Assembly: GCA_046047615.1 (NCBI GenBank)
Contig: JBJOHO010000058.1
Location: forward strand, 1 to 9,725
Origin: ZC4RG30 sp046047615
GTDB lineage: Bacteria > Pseudomonadota > Gammaproteobacteria > Steroidobacterales > Steroidobacteraceae
Direction of reading: 5' to 3'
Length of the DNA stretch: 9,725 nt
Both the position numbers and the translations under genes were made by a program. The notes under the pieces are model-generated. The model had not been told where the DNA came from and did no database searches. It saw only the letters and a list, made by a program, of their open reading frames with translations. This document shows positions 1-6,544 of this stretch, piece by piece (position 1 is the stretch's first letter; each line of letters begins with the position of its first letter).

Positions 1-1413
1 GCCGACAGCACCACCACGTTCAAGGTCAACGCCAACGTGCAGGTCAATGACAGCCTGCGCTTCCGCGGCGGCTTCAACCGCGCCAACCGCGCGCCGAACC
101 TGGGCGAGCTGTACCTGAACCTGCAGCAGATCTTCACGAGTGGCGGCACCTACGGCGATCCCTGCGGCCTGCGTTCCACGTCGCCCTTCGGTGCCGGCGG
201 CGCGACCGCGGACCTGTTCCCGGGTGCGGCGCCCTCGCTGCTGGCCAACGGCCAGACGGCCGCGGGTGCGCAGAGCGCCTACCTGATCTGCCGCGCGATG
301 ATGGGCACGACCGGCGCCAACTACTTCTACGGCGGCTCAGCCGCGCAGCCGGCGTCGGGTGGTGGCGGCTTCGCCTGGGTGAACCAGGTCGGCAACGCGA
401 ACCTGAACTCGGAAATCGCCGACACCTGGACGGCGGGCATCGTGTTTGCCTCGCCCTTCGAGCACGACCTGCTGCGCAACATCACCGCGACGGTCGACTG
501 GTACCAGATCGGCATCAAGGACGCGATCCTGCCGTACTCGATCGACTACGCCCGCTGGCGCTGCTTCGGTGCCGTGCAGGTCACGGATGCTGCCGGGGCT
601 GCCGCCCAGGCGGCGTCGCAGGCCTGCCTCAACGTGCCGCGCAGCCAGAGCACGGGCGGTGCGCTCAACACGCTGGTGTCCTACGACAACCAGGCCAGCG
701 TGCGCACGACCGGCATCGACTTCACCCTGAACTGGACGGCGCAGCTGGCCGACATGGGCATGGAGAGCGTGCCGGGCAGCCTGGGCATCAACGTGCAGGG
801 CACGGTGCTGGACGAGTACAAGACCAAGCAGTCGCCGGCGAACTACGACCCGGTCATCGACTGGAAGGGGTCGCTGGGTCCGAACCTGCAGGGCTTCAAC
901 GCCGGCGCCTACGACTACCGCGTGTTCACCTCGATCAGCTACAACCTGCCGACCTTCGGCGTCAGCCTGCGCTGGCGGCACCTGCCGTCCGTCGCGGTGG
1001 CCGCCCAGGCGCAGCAGGACGCGATCGTGAAGAACAACGCGGCCGTCAAGGCCGGTGCCCCGGGCGCGATCCTCAGCTACACGCCGATCACCAACCTGAA
1101 GGCGCCGTCGTACAACGTGCTCGACCTGTCGGCCTACTGGACCGTCAACGACACGCTGTCGATCCGCGCGGGCATCGACAACGTGCTCGACAAGGATCCG
1201 GCACGGACGGCGATCGCCACGGGCTACCCGTACAACCCGAGCCTGACGCCGGCGCAGAACGCCGACGCCATGGCCGCGGTTTGCGGCGGCGCTCCGGGCT
1301 GCGTGAACCCCACCGCCTACAGCCTGCCGAACTCCGGCGCCGGCTCGACCAGCGGTGGTTACTACGACGTGCTGGGCCGCCGTTACTTCATCGGCCTGAA
1401 GGCGAAGTTCTGA
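1..1413 (+). CDS. TonB-dependent outer-membrane receptor (TBDR1), C-terminal part, 5' end outside window
   Basis: The reading frame is open from base 1, so this is the last 470 residues of a longer gene. The GTG at 37 is internal and not the real start. What remains is the second half of a TonB-dependent beta-barrel. It shows alternating aromatic strands, the 'NRAPNLGELY' motif near residues 26-35, a 'VDWYQIGIKDAI' strand near 165-176, and a 'DNVLDKDP' segment before the last strands. It ends in 'RRYFIGLKAKF' with a terminal Phe, the usual outer-membrane barrel signature. TBDR2 downstream has matching motifs in the same order, so the two are paralogues, but this one is about 110 residues longer over the same region. 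Its six cysteines form close pairs (55/97, 188/209, 428/434), probably in extracellular loops. Plug and signal peptide are not visible. Such receptors bind a substrate at the cell surface and import it with TonB energy. The substrate is unknown. Confidence 0.93.
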   Translation, partial: ADSTTTFKVNANVQVNDSLRFRGGFNRANRAPNLGELYLNLQQIFTSGGTYGDPCGLRSTSPFGAGGATADLFPGAAPSLLANGQTAAGAQSAYLICRAMMGTTGANYFYGGSAAQPASGGGGFAWVNQVGNANLNSEIADTWTAGIVFASPFEHDLLRNITATVDWYQIGIKDAILPYSIDYARWRCFGAVQVTDAAGAAAQAASQACLNVPRSQSTGGALNTLVSYDNQASVRTTGIDFTLNWTAQLADMGMESVPGSLGINVQGTVLDEYKTKQSPANYDPVIDWKGSLGPNLQGFNAGAYDYRVFTSISYNLPTFGVSLRWRHLPSVAVAAQAQQDAIVKNNAAVKAGAPGAILSYTPITNLKAPSYNVLDLSAYWTVNDTLSIRAGIDNVLDKDPARTAIATGYPYNPSLTPAQNADAMAAVCGGAPGCVNPTAYSLPNSGAGSTSGGYYDVLGRRYFIGLKAKF

Positions 1414-1421
1414 TCCGCTGA

Positions 1422-1470
1422 CCGTCGCCCGGCGACGGGCGGGTGGTGGGCTGGAAGGCCCATCGCCCGC
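1422..1470 (+). terminator. Two adjacent GC-rich hairpins after TBDR1, candidate transcription end
   Basis: Starting 8 bases after the TBDR1 stop, 1422-1428 (ccgtcgc) pairs with 1432-1438 (gcgacgg) around a 3-base loop. Directly next to it, 1439-1451 pairs with 1458-1470 as a 13-bp RNA stem that includes two G-U wobbles, with a 6-base loop (tggaag). Neither is followed by a T-run, so they are not textbook Rho-independent terminators. They may protect the 3' end, mark Rho-dependent termination, or act together with the larger repeat at 1484-1527. The pairing is read directly; the role is inference. Confidence 0.4.
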
Positions 1471-1483
1471 GGCTCAGAGCCCG

Positions 1484-1527
1484 GCGCCGCGCGACATGTT
1501 GTCCTGGTACAACATGTCGCGTGGCGC
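1484..1527 (+). repeat. Long inverted repeat (19-base arms), candidate terminator or operator
   Basis: Bases 1484-1502 pair with 1509-1527 around a 6-base spacer (cctggt). The inner 13 bases of each arm (1490-1502 and 1509-1521) are perfect complements. One G-T position (1489/1522) and five further pairs extend the stem to 19. The stem is followed by gcatattgtttt, a partly T-rich tract. Two readings are possible: an intrinsic terminator ending TBDR1 transcription about 70 bases after its stop, or an operator (dyad core TTGT-N6-ACAA, of the type bound by dimeric repressors such as GntR-family proteins) controlling TBDR2, whose start lies 92 bases downstream. The very long symmetric arms and the non-GC inner half fit an operator at least as well as a terminator. 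No regulator gene is visible nearby. Confidence 0.6.
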
Positions 1528-1604
1528 ATATTGTTTTCCCGCGGATGGCGTGGCCTACTTCGGACGGCGCTGCGTTGTCGCAGTCGCAACTGAAGATAAT
1601 GTAC

Positions 1605-1621
1605 AGGGGAAAACTCACGTG
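1605..1621 (+). promoter_or_regulatory. Ribosome binding site and GTG start that fix the TBDR2 N-terminus
   Basis: AGGGGA at 1605-1610 sits 8 bases upstream of a GTG at 1619-1621. The frame is open further upstream to an ATG at 1496, but that ATG lies inside the inverted repeat and would put 41 unlike residues before the signal peptide. The GTG start gives a textbook signal peptide at residue 1, so it is preferred. Confidence 0.85.
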
Positions 1622-4600
1622 AAGATCCAGCAGACTGCCCAGCCCGCGGCCCGCATCCGTGCTGCCGTGGCCACCGTGCTCGGCACCGCCGTCCTTTTCG
1701 GTGCCGCCACGCCGGCCTTCGCCGCCGATGACAACCTCGAGGAGGTGCAGGTCACCGGTTCGCGCATCAAGCGCGCCACTGATTTCGACACGGCCAACCC
1801 GACCACCGTGGTCGACGCGGACTACTTCAAGAACATGGGCATCGTGAACGTCTCCGATGCCGTGCGCCAGTTGCCCTCGAACGTCTCGAACAACTCGCCC
1901 ACCACCACCGGCAACGCCAACTTCTTCGCCGGTTCCACCATCGCCAACCTGCGCGGCCTCAACCCGTTCTTCGGTTCGCGCACCCTGAACCTGGTCAACG
2001 GCCGGCGCCACGTGCCGACCAACCAGGGCGATGGCGTCGACCTCAACTTCATCCCGTCCATCCTCATCGAGCGCATGGACGTGGTCACCGGTGGTGCCTC
2101 GGCGGCCTATGGCTCCGGTGCCATCTCCGGTGTCAACAACGTGTTCCTGTCGCGCAAGCTCGAAGGCCTGAAGGTCGAGGCCGATTACGGCCAGAGCAGC
2201 CGTGGCGATGCCAACGACCGCCATGCGGCATTGGCCTATGGCATGCCGTTCGCCGACGGACGCGGCCATGTGTCCTTCGGCTTCGAATACCAGGATTCGG
2301 ACGCCGTGGGTTGCGTGGATGCCCGCGACTGGTGCGCGGCCGGCACGGCCTTCATCCCCAACACGTCCACCGGCGGCTTCGACGCTTCCGGCAAGTTCGT
2401 CGGCGCGCCGCAGTACATCCTGGCCAACAACGTGCGCCAGAACCAGATCAGCTACGCGGGCGTGTTCCAGAATTTCGCCCCGGGTGCCTTCCCGACCTAT
2501 GGCGTCAATGCCGCGGGCACGGGCGTGGCGGTGTGGAACTCCGGCCTGGGTTCGCCCATCACCTTCGACTCGGTCATTGGTGGCGATGGCCTGTCGGTCT
2601 ACCACTACACCAACCTGCGTGCCCCGGTGGAGCGCCAGGTCGGCGCGGTGACGCTCAGTTTCGAGATCGCCGATGACGTCAACCTCACCGTCGACGCCAG
2701 CATGGGCACGGTCGAGACGCTCAACCGCACCGGCGGCCTGAATGCGCAGTTCCAGGCGGTCGCGCCGGACAACGCCTACCTGCTGCAGAACGCGGGCCTG
2801 CGCGCCGGCGACTACTTTGGCGGTGGCAACTACTTCGGCTTCCTGAACAAGGACTGGGGCCAGCAGATCGACTCCTTCTCGGCCTTCGACACCGACGTGC
2901 AGCGTTTTGCTGCAGGCCTCGATGGCCGGTTCGGCGACACGAGCTGGACCTGGGATGCCTACTACCAGTACGGCAAGACCGAGCGCAGCCAGCTGGTCAA
3001 TGACAACCGCCACCTGAACGCCTACGACCTGGCGGTCGATGCGGTCTTCAGCGTGCCCGGCGACACCAGCAGCGCGATCGTCTGCCGCGTCACCCGTGAC
3101 GGCGTGCCGGCCGGTGCGCTGTACAACCCGCTCATCGCCAATGGCTGCGTGCCCGTCAATCCGTTCGGCACGGCGCCGCTGTCGGCCGCCGCCAAGGCCT
3201 ATGCCTTCGGCTACCTGCTCGAGACGCTTGAGTACAAGCAGCAGGTGTTTGCCTTCAACACCACGGGCGACCTGTTCGAGGGCTTCGGCGCCGGCACCGT
3301 CAAGGCGGCCGCGGGCGTCGAGTACCGCACGGAGAAGGGCCGCAACACCGGCTCGCAGGGCGGCGCGCCGGACTACGTCCGTACCGACTACCTGATCCAG
3401 TACGGCGAGTCCTTTGCCGGCAACGTCGACGTCATCGAAGCCTACGGCGAGATCGACGTGCCCGTGGCCAGCAACTTCGACCTGAACCTGGCGGCCCGCT
3501 GGTCGCAGTACGACAACCAGGGCAAGGAGGGCACGACCGGCGAGAGCCGCAGCCACGACATGCTCACGTGGAAGGTCTCGGCGACCTGGGACCCGACGGA
3601 GTGGATGCGCCTGCGTGGCACGCAGTCGCGCGACAGCCGCGCCGCCAACTTCCGCGAGCTCTATTACGGGCAGAAGATCTGGGCCGGCGGCATTTTCGGC
3701 TTCTGCGGTCCGACGGGGACGTCGATGGCCGACCCCTGCAACTGGAGTCTGGAGGGCAACGTCGATCTTGAGCCGGAAAAGGCAGACACCACCACCCTCG
3801 GCGTGGTGTTCACGGGCCAGGGTGCGCTGGAAGGCTTCCAGTTCGCCACGGACTACTTCCGCATCAAGATCACCGATGCGATCCAGCAGGCCAACATCAG
3901 CCGCGTGCTGAACGGTTGCCAGATCTCCAACATCGCGGAGTTCTGCGCGCTGATCACGCCGGACGTGGCCGGCGTGTACACCTACAACGCGGCCAACAAT
4001 ACGGGCGTGAACAACATCCGCGCGCTGTCGTTCAATGGCAGTGGCTATGACTACAGCGGCTTCGACTTCACCGGCACCTACCGCCTGGACATGGGCGACT
4101 CGGGCACCTTGAACTTCCGCCTGATCGCCACCCACATGCTGGAGCAGACCTTCCAGCCGACGCCGGGACAGCCGTTCGTCGACATCACCGGCCAGACCGG
4201 CACGGCCAACGGCTTCCTGTCGGACAACCAGCCGACAGCGGAGTGGATCGGCAACCTGTCGGCGACCTGGGTGAACGGGCCGTTCACGGCCACGGCCTCG
4301 ATGCGCTATGTCAGCTCGGGCAAGATGAACTACCTCGGCGTGACGCCGGAGGACGCCAACTACGCCACGGCACCGTCCAACTGGACGCGCCAGGACGTCA
4401 ACAGCGTGCCCAGCTACCAGGTGTTCGGCCTCAATGCTTCGTACACCTTCGAGGAACTGGGCTTCGCCAAGACGCTGCAGTTCTGGGGCGGCATCGAGAA
4501 CCTGTTCGACAAGGACCCGCCGGTGGCGACGGGCACGGGCTTCGGGGGCGCCGCCAACGGCGGCACCAACGCCGTGTTCTTCGACACGATGGGCCGGTAC

Positions 4601-4630
4601 TTCAAGTTCGGCGTCCGCGCCAGCTTCTGA
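1619..4630 (+). CDS. TonB-dependent outer-membrane receptor (TBDR2), complete
   Basis: This 1003-residue receptor begins with a signal peptide (basic n-region with R12 and R14, hydrophobic core about 15-30, likely cleavage after 'AFA' at 35). A TonB-box-like 'LEEVQVTGSRI' follows at 40-50. The plug domain spans roughly 50-190, with 'LRGLNPFFGSRT', 'NGRRHVP' and 'VDVVTGG'-type segments; here the last reads MDVVTGGASAAYGSG. The rest is the 22-strand barrel, ending in 'FKFGVRASF' with a terminal Phe. There is no N-terminal STN signalling domain, so an anti-sigma/ECF relay is not indicated. The plug motif usually read as 'SDAVSGVVNF' is 'SGAISGVNNV' at 166-175. Eight cysteines form four close pairs (232/239, 489/510, 696/707, 767/776), probably loop disulfides. 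It follows TBDR1 after a hairpin-rich spacer and has its own ribosome binding site. Its substrate is unknown. The class is certain; a carbohydrate, peptide or lipid ligand would all be guesses. Confidence 0.95.
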   Translation: MKIQQTAQPAARIRAAVATVLGTAVLFGAATPAFAADDNLEEVQVTGSRIKRATDFDTANPTTVVDADYFKNMGIVNVSDAVRQLPSNVSNNSPTTTGNANFFAGSTIANLRGLNPFFGSRTLNLVNGRRHVPTNQGDGVDLNFIPSILIERMDVVTGGASAAYGSGAISGVNNVFLSRKLEGLKVEADYGQSSRGDANDRHAALAYGMPFADGRGHVSFGFEYQDSDAVGCVDARDWCAAGTAFIPNTSTGGFDASGKFVGAPQYILANNVRQNQISYAGVFQNFAPGAFPTYGVNAAGTGVAVWNSGLGSPITFDSVIGGDGLSVYHYTNLRAPVERQVGAVTLSFEIADDVNLTVDASMGTVETLNRTGGLNAQFQAVAPDNAYLLQNAGLRAGDYFGGGNYFGFLNKDWGQQIDSFSAFDTDVQRFAAGLDGRFGDTSWTWDAYYQYGKTERSQLVNDNRHLNAYDLAVDAVFSVPGDTSSAIVCRVTRDGVPAGALYNPLIANGCVPVNPFGTAPLSAAAKAYAFGYLLETLEYKQQVFAFNTTGDLFEGFGAGTVKAAAGVEYRTEKGRNTGSQGGAPDYVRTDYLIQYGESFAGNVDVIEAYGEIDVPVASNFDLNLAARWSQYDNQGKEGTTGESRSHDMLTWKVSATWDPTEWMRLRGTQSRDSRAANFRELYYGQKIWAGGIFGFCGPTGTSMADPCNWSLEGNVDLEPEKADTTTLGVVFTGQGALEGFQFATDYFRIKITDAIQQANISRVLNGCQISNIAEFCALITPDVAGVYTYNAANNTGVNNIRALSFNGSGYDYSGFDFTGTYRLDMGDSGTLNFRLIATHMLEQTFQPTPGQPFVDITGQTGTANGFLSDNQPTAEWIGNLSATWVNGPFTATASMRYVSSGKMNYLGVTPEDANYATAPSNWTRQDVNSVPSYQVFGLNASYTFEELGFAKTLQFWGGIENLFDKDPPVATGTGFGGAANGGTNAVFFDTMGRYFKFGVRASF

Positions 4631-4646
4631 AGCCGGGCAGGCTGGC

Positions 4647-4677
4647 GGTCGGGGAGGGCGCGGGCCCTGCCCTGACC
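4647..4677 (+). terminator. GC-rich hairpin after TBDR2 (first of two)
   Basis: Bases 4647-4659 pair with 4664-4677 as a 13-bp stem with one bulged base (4669), one G-U wobble (4651/4673) and a GCGG tetraloop at 4660-4663. It begins 17 bases after the TBDR2 stop codon. No T-run follows, so efficiency as an intrinsic terminator is uncertain. Confidence 0.45.
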
Positions 4678-4685
4678 CGCCGCGC

Positions 4686-4725
4686 ACAGGGCCGCGGGGG
4701 AAACCCTGGCGGCCCTGTTCGTTTC
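4686..4725 (+). terminator. Second hairpin after TBDR2 with weak T-tract, probable terminator
   Basis: Bases 4686-4695 (acagggccgc) and 4709-4718 (gcggccctgt) are perfect complements. The loop region can add an inner ggg/ccc stem around aaa (4698-4700 with 4704-4706). The stem is followed by tcgtttc, a short T-rich stretch. Its position between the TBDR2 stop and the -10 box of prs fits a terminator that insulates the housekeeping operon from the receptor gene. Confidence 0.5.
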
Positions 4726-4741
4726 CAGGCCCAGGCTGGGC

Positions 4742-4747
4742 TACAAT
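4742..4747 (+). promoter_or_regulatory. Candidate sigma-70 -10 box for the prs operon
   Basis: TACAAT at 4742-4747 matches the TATAAT consensus at five of six bases and lies 39 bases upstream of the prs GTG, leaving a leader of about 30 bases. I see no convincing -35 at 16-18 bases upstream; the sequence there is tcgttt or similar, overlapping the terminator tail. The box follows directly after the TBDR2 hairpins, as expected for an independent operon promoter. Confidence 0.5.
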
Positions 4748-4786
4748 AGCGGGCTACCCGGCCCCACCACCTGCAGGACAGCTTCC

Positions 4787-5740
4787 GTGAGCGAGCAAAC
4801 GATGTCTCTTTTCACGGGCAGTGCTAACCCGGCGCTTGCCCATGACATCGCCCGACATCTCACGCTGCCCCTCGGCCGGGCCTCGGTCGGCCGCTTCAGC
4901 GATGGCGAGGTCAACGTCGAGTTGATGGAAAACGTCCGCGGCCGCGACGTCTTCATCATCCAGCCGACGTGCCCGCCGGCCAACGACCACCTGATGGAAC
5001 TGCTGGTCATGGTCGATGCCTGCCGCCGCGCGTCGGCCGCGCGCATCACGGCCGTCGTCCCCTATTTCGGCTATGCCCGCCAGGACCGCCGGCCGCGCGC
5101 CACGCGCTCGGCCATCACGGCCAAACTGGTGGCCAACATGATCGCCAGTGCCGGCGTCGACCGCATGCTCACGGTCGACCTGCATGCGGACCAGATCCAG
5201 GGCTTCTTCGACATTCCCGTCGACAACGTCTACGGCTCGCCGGTGCTGCTCAGCGATGCCTGGCGCCAACGCCACGACAACCTCATCGTCGTCTCCCCTG
5301 ACGTGGGCGGCGTGGTCCGGGCCCGGGCGCTGGCCAAGCAGCTGGACGATTGCGACCTGGCCATCATCGACAAGCGTCGCCCGCGGGCGAACGAAGTCAA
5401 GGTGATGAACATCATCGGCGACGTCGATGGCCGCAGCTGCATCCTCATCGACGATCTGGTCGACACCGCCGGCACGCTGTGCCAGGCCGCCCAGGCCCTC
5501 AAGGACCAGGGCGCGAAGAAGGTGGTCGCCTACATCACCCACCCCGTGCTCTCGGGCAAGGCTGTCGAGCGTATCGGCAGTTCCGCGCTCGACGAGCTCG
5601 TCGTCACCGACACCATTCCGCTGGCGCCGGCGGCGCGCGAATGTGGCCGCATCCGCCAGCTGTCAGTGGCCGCGCTGCTGGCCGAGACCATCCGCCGCGT
5701 GCGCGACGAAGAGTCGGTCAGCTCGCTCTACATCGACTGA
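4787..5740 (+). CDS. prs: Ribose-phosphate pyrophosphokinase (PRPP synthetase)
   Basis: This enzyme transfers pyrophosphate from ATP to ribose 5-phosphate, making PRPP for purine, pyrimidine, NAD, histidine and tryptophan synthesis in the cytoplasm. The 317-residue product is class I. Visible motifs are 'VGRFSDGE' (34-41), the ATP-binding 'YFGYARQDRR' (93-102), 'VDLHADQIQGFF' with His133, catalytic-region 'IIDKRRPRANE' with Lys196, and the ribose-phosphate loop 'DDLVDTAGT' (222-230). Length matches E. coli Prs (315). The GTG at 4787 is chosen because AGGA at 4775-4778 lies 8 bases before it. An ATG at 4802 would give 312 residues and lacks a good ribosome site, but remains possible because the conserved fold starts there ('MSLFTGSANP'). 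It heads the prs-rplY-pth-ychF block. The gene directly upstream is a TBDR rather than ispE or tRNA-Gln. Confidence 0.97.
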   Translation: MSEQTMSLFTGSANPALAHDIARHLTLPLGRASVGRFSDGEVNVELMENVRGRDVFIIQPTCPPANDHLMELLVMVDACRRASAARITAVVPYFGYARQDRRPRATRSAITAKLVANMIASAGVDRMLTVDLHADQIQGFFDIPVDNVYGSPVLLSDAWRQRHDNLIVVSPDVGGVVRARALAKQLDDCDLAIIDKRRPRANEVKVMNIIGDVDGRSCILIDDLVDTAGTLCQAAQALKDQGAKKVVAYITHPVLSGKAVERIGSSALDELVVTDTIPLAPAARECGRIRQLSVAALLAETIRRVRDEESVSSLYID

Positions 5741-5803
5741 TTTTTGGGTGGCGAGGGGCTGGTCGCGGCCCGTCGCCTGTTTGCAAGCAACCGGAGTACA
5801 TCC

Positions 5804-6514
5804 ATGGCGTCCTATTTCGAACTCAGCGCCGAACCGCGCAATGACCAGGGCAAGGGTGCGAGCCGCCGCCTGCGTCATGCGGGCCAGGTTCCGGCCATCG
5901 TCTACGGCGGCAGCGCCGATCCCGAAGCGGTCTCGCTCAGCCACCAGAAGCTGTTCCTGCTGGTGGACAACGAGAAGTTCTACTCGTCCATCGTCACGCT
6001 CGACGTGGCTGGCAGCAAGCAGCAGGTCATCGTCAAGGACGTGCAGATGCACCCGGCGAAGAACGCCATCCTGCACATCGACCTGCAGCGCGTGTTCGCC
6101 GACCAGCTGATCCGCCTCCAAGTGCCGCTGCACTTCCTCAACGAGGCCAGCAGCCCGGCGGTCAAGCTGCAGGGCGGCACGGTGTCGCACCTGCGCAGCG
6201 ACATCGAAGTTTCCTGCCTGCCCCAGGACCTGCCCGAGTTCATCGAGATCGACATGGGCGGCATGAGCATCAACGAGACCGTCCACCTGTCGGACCTCAA
6301 GCTGCCGGCTGGCGTGACGATCCCCGAGCTGGTCCACGGCCACGATGCGCCGGTGGTCTCGATCCATGGTCCGCGTGGCCAGGACGAGGCAGAGGCTGCT
6401 CCGGCCGAAGCTGCCAAGGGCGCGGCGGGCAAGGGCGCGGCGGGCAAGGGCGGGGCGGCGAAGCCGGCCGCGGCGGCCGCCAAGGCGCCCGCCAAGGCAC
6501 CGGCGAAGAAGTAA
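5804..6514 (+). CDS. rplY: 50S ribosomal protein L25, CTC/TL5 type with basic Ala-Lys tail
   Basis: L25 binds 5S rRNA in the large ribosomal subunit. The 236-residue product has the long two-domain (general stress protein CTC/TL5) form. The N-terminal L25 domain opens with 'ELSAEPRNDQGKGASRRLRHAGQVPAIVYGG' features: the GKGASRRLR and VPAIVYGG segments are conserved. A beta domain follows to about residue 190. The last 43 residues (194-236) are low-complexity, rich in Ala, Lys, Gly and Pro, and net positive. They are partly built from a 15-base tandem repeat. The ATG at 5804 is chosen because GGAG at 5793-5796 precedes it by 7 bases. The open frame reaches back to a TTG at 5744, but those 20 residues have no family counterpart. 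It lies 63 bases after prs and 30 before pth, so it is probably co-transcribed. Confidence 0.95.
   Translation: MASYFELSAEPRNDQGKGASRRLRHAGQVPAIVYGGSADPEAVSLSHQKLFLLVDNEKFYSSIVTLDVAGSKQQVIVKDVQMHPAKNAILHIDLQRVFADQLIRLQVPLHFLNEASSPAVKLQGGTVSHLRSDIEVSCLPQDLPEFIEIDMGGMSINETVHLSDLKLPAGVTIPELVHGHDAPVVSIHGPRGQDEAEAAPAEAAKGAAGKGAAGKGGAAKPAAAAAKAPAKAPAKK
6416..6460 (+). repeat. 15-base tandem repeat inside the L25 tail
   Basis: The unit aagggcgcggcgggc occurs perfectly at 6416-6430 and 6431-6445. A third, degenerate copy (aagggcggggcggcg) is at 6446-6460. Because 15 is a multiple of three, copies can be gained or lost in frame, each adding Lys-Gly-Ala-Ala-Gly to the protein tail. Confidence 0.85.
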
Positions 6515-6544
6515 GCGCAACCCTGCGCTGCGTCGCGGCCACCG

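Noticed and set aside
1572..1603. Promoter with TTGTCG (1575-1580) and TAATGT (1598-1603), or GATAAT (1595-1600).
   Set aside because: Either would start transcription within or beside the ribosome binding site at 1605-1610, leaving almost no leader.
1496..1618. Upstream ATG start for TBDR2 at 1496.
   Set aside because: It lies inside the inverted repeat and would place 41 residues before a clear signal peptide. The GTG at 1619 has a good Shine-Dalgarno.
1388..4687. A 1099-codon open frame on the - strand opposite TBDR2.
   Set aside because: It mirrors the codon pattern of a high-GC gene, is made of His/Arg/Val/Ala-rich sequence without domains, and TBDR2 on the + strand is unmistakable. 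The same applies to - strand frames at 5663-6964, 6934-8352 and 8377-9711.
4686..4740. A tRNA (tRNA-Gln) upstream of prs, prompted by a gttcgtttc stretch resembling a T-loop.
   Set aside because: The T-arm does not close properly, there is no acceptor stem or anticodon arm, and the sequence is better explained by the terminator hairpin.
5744..5803. TTG start giving 20 extra residues to L25.
   Set aside because: The ATG at 5804 has GGAG at the right distance and matches the family N-terminus.
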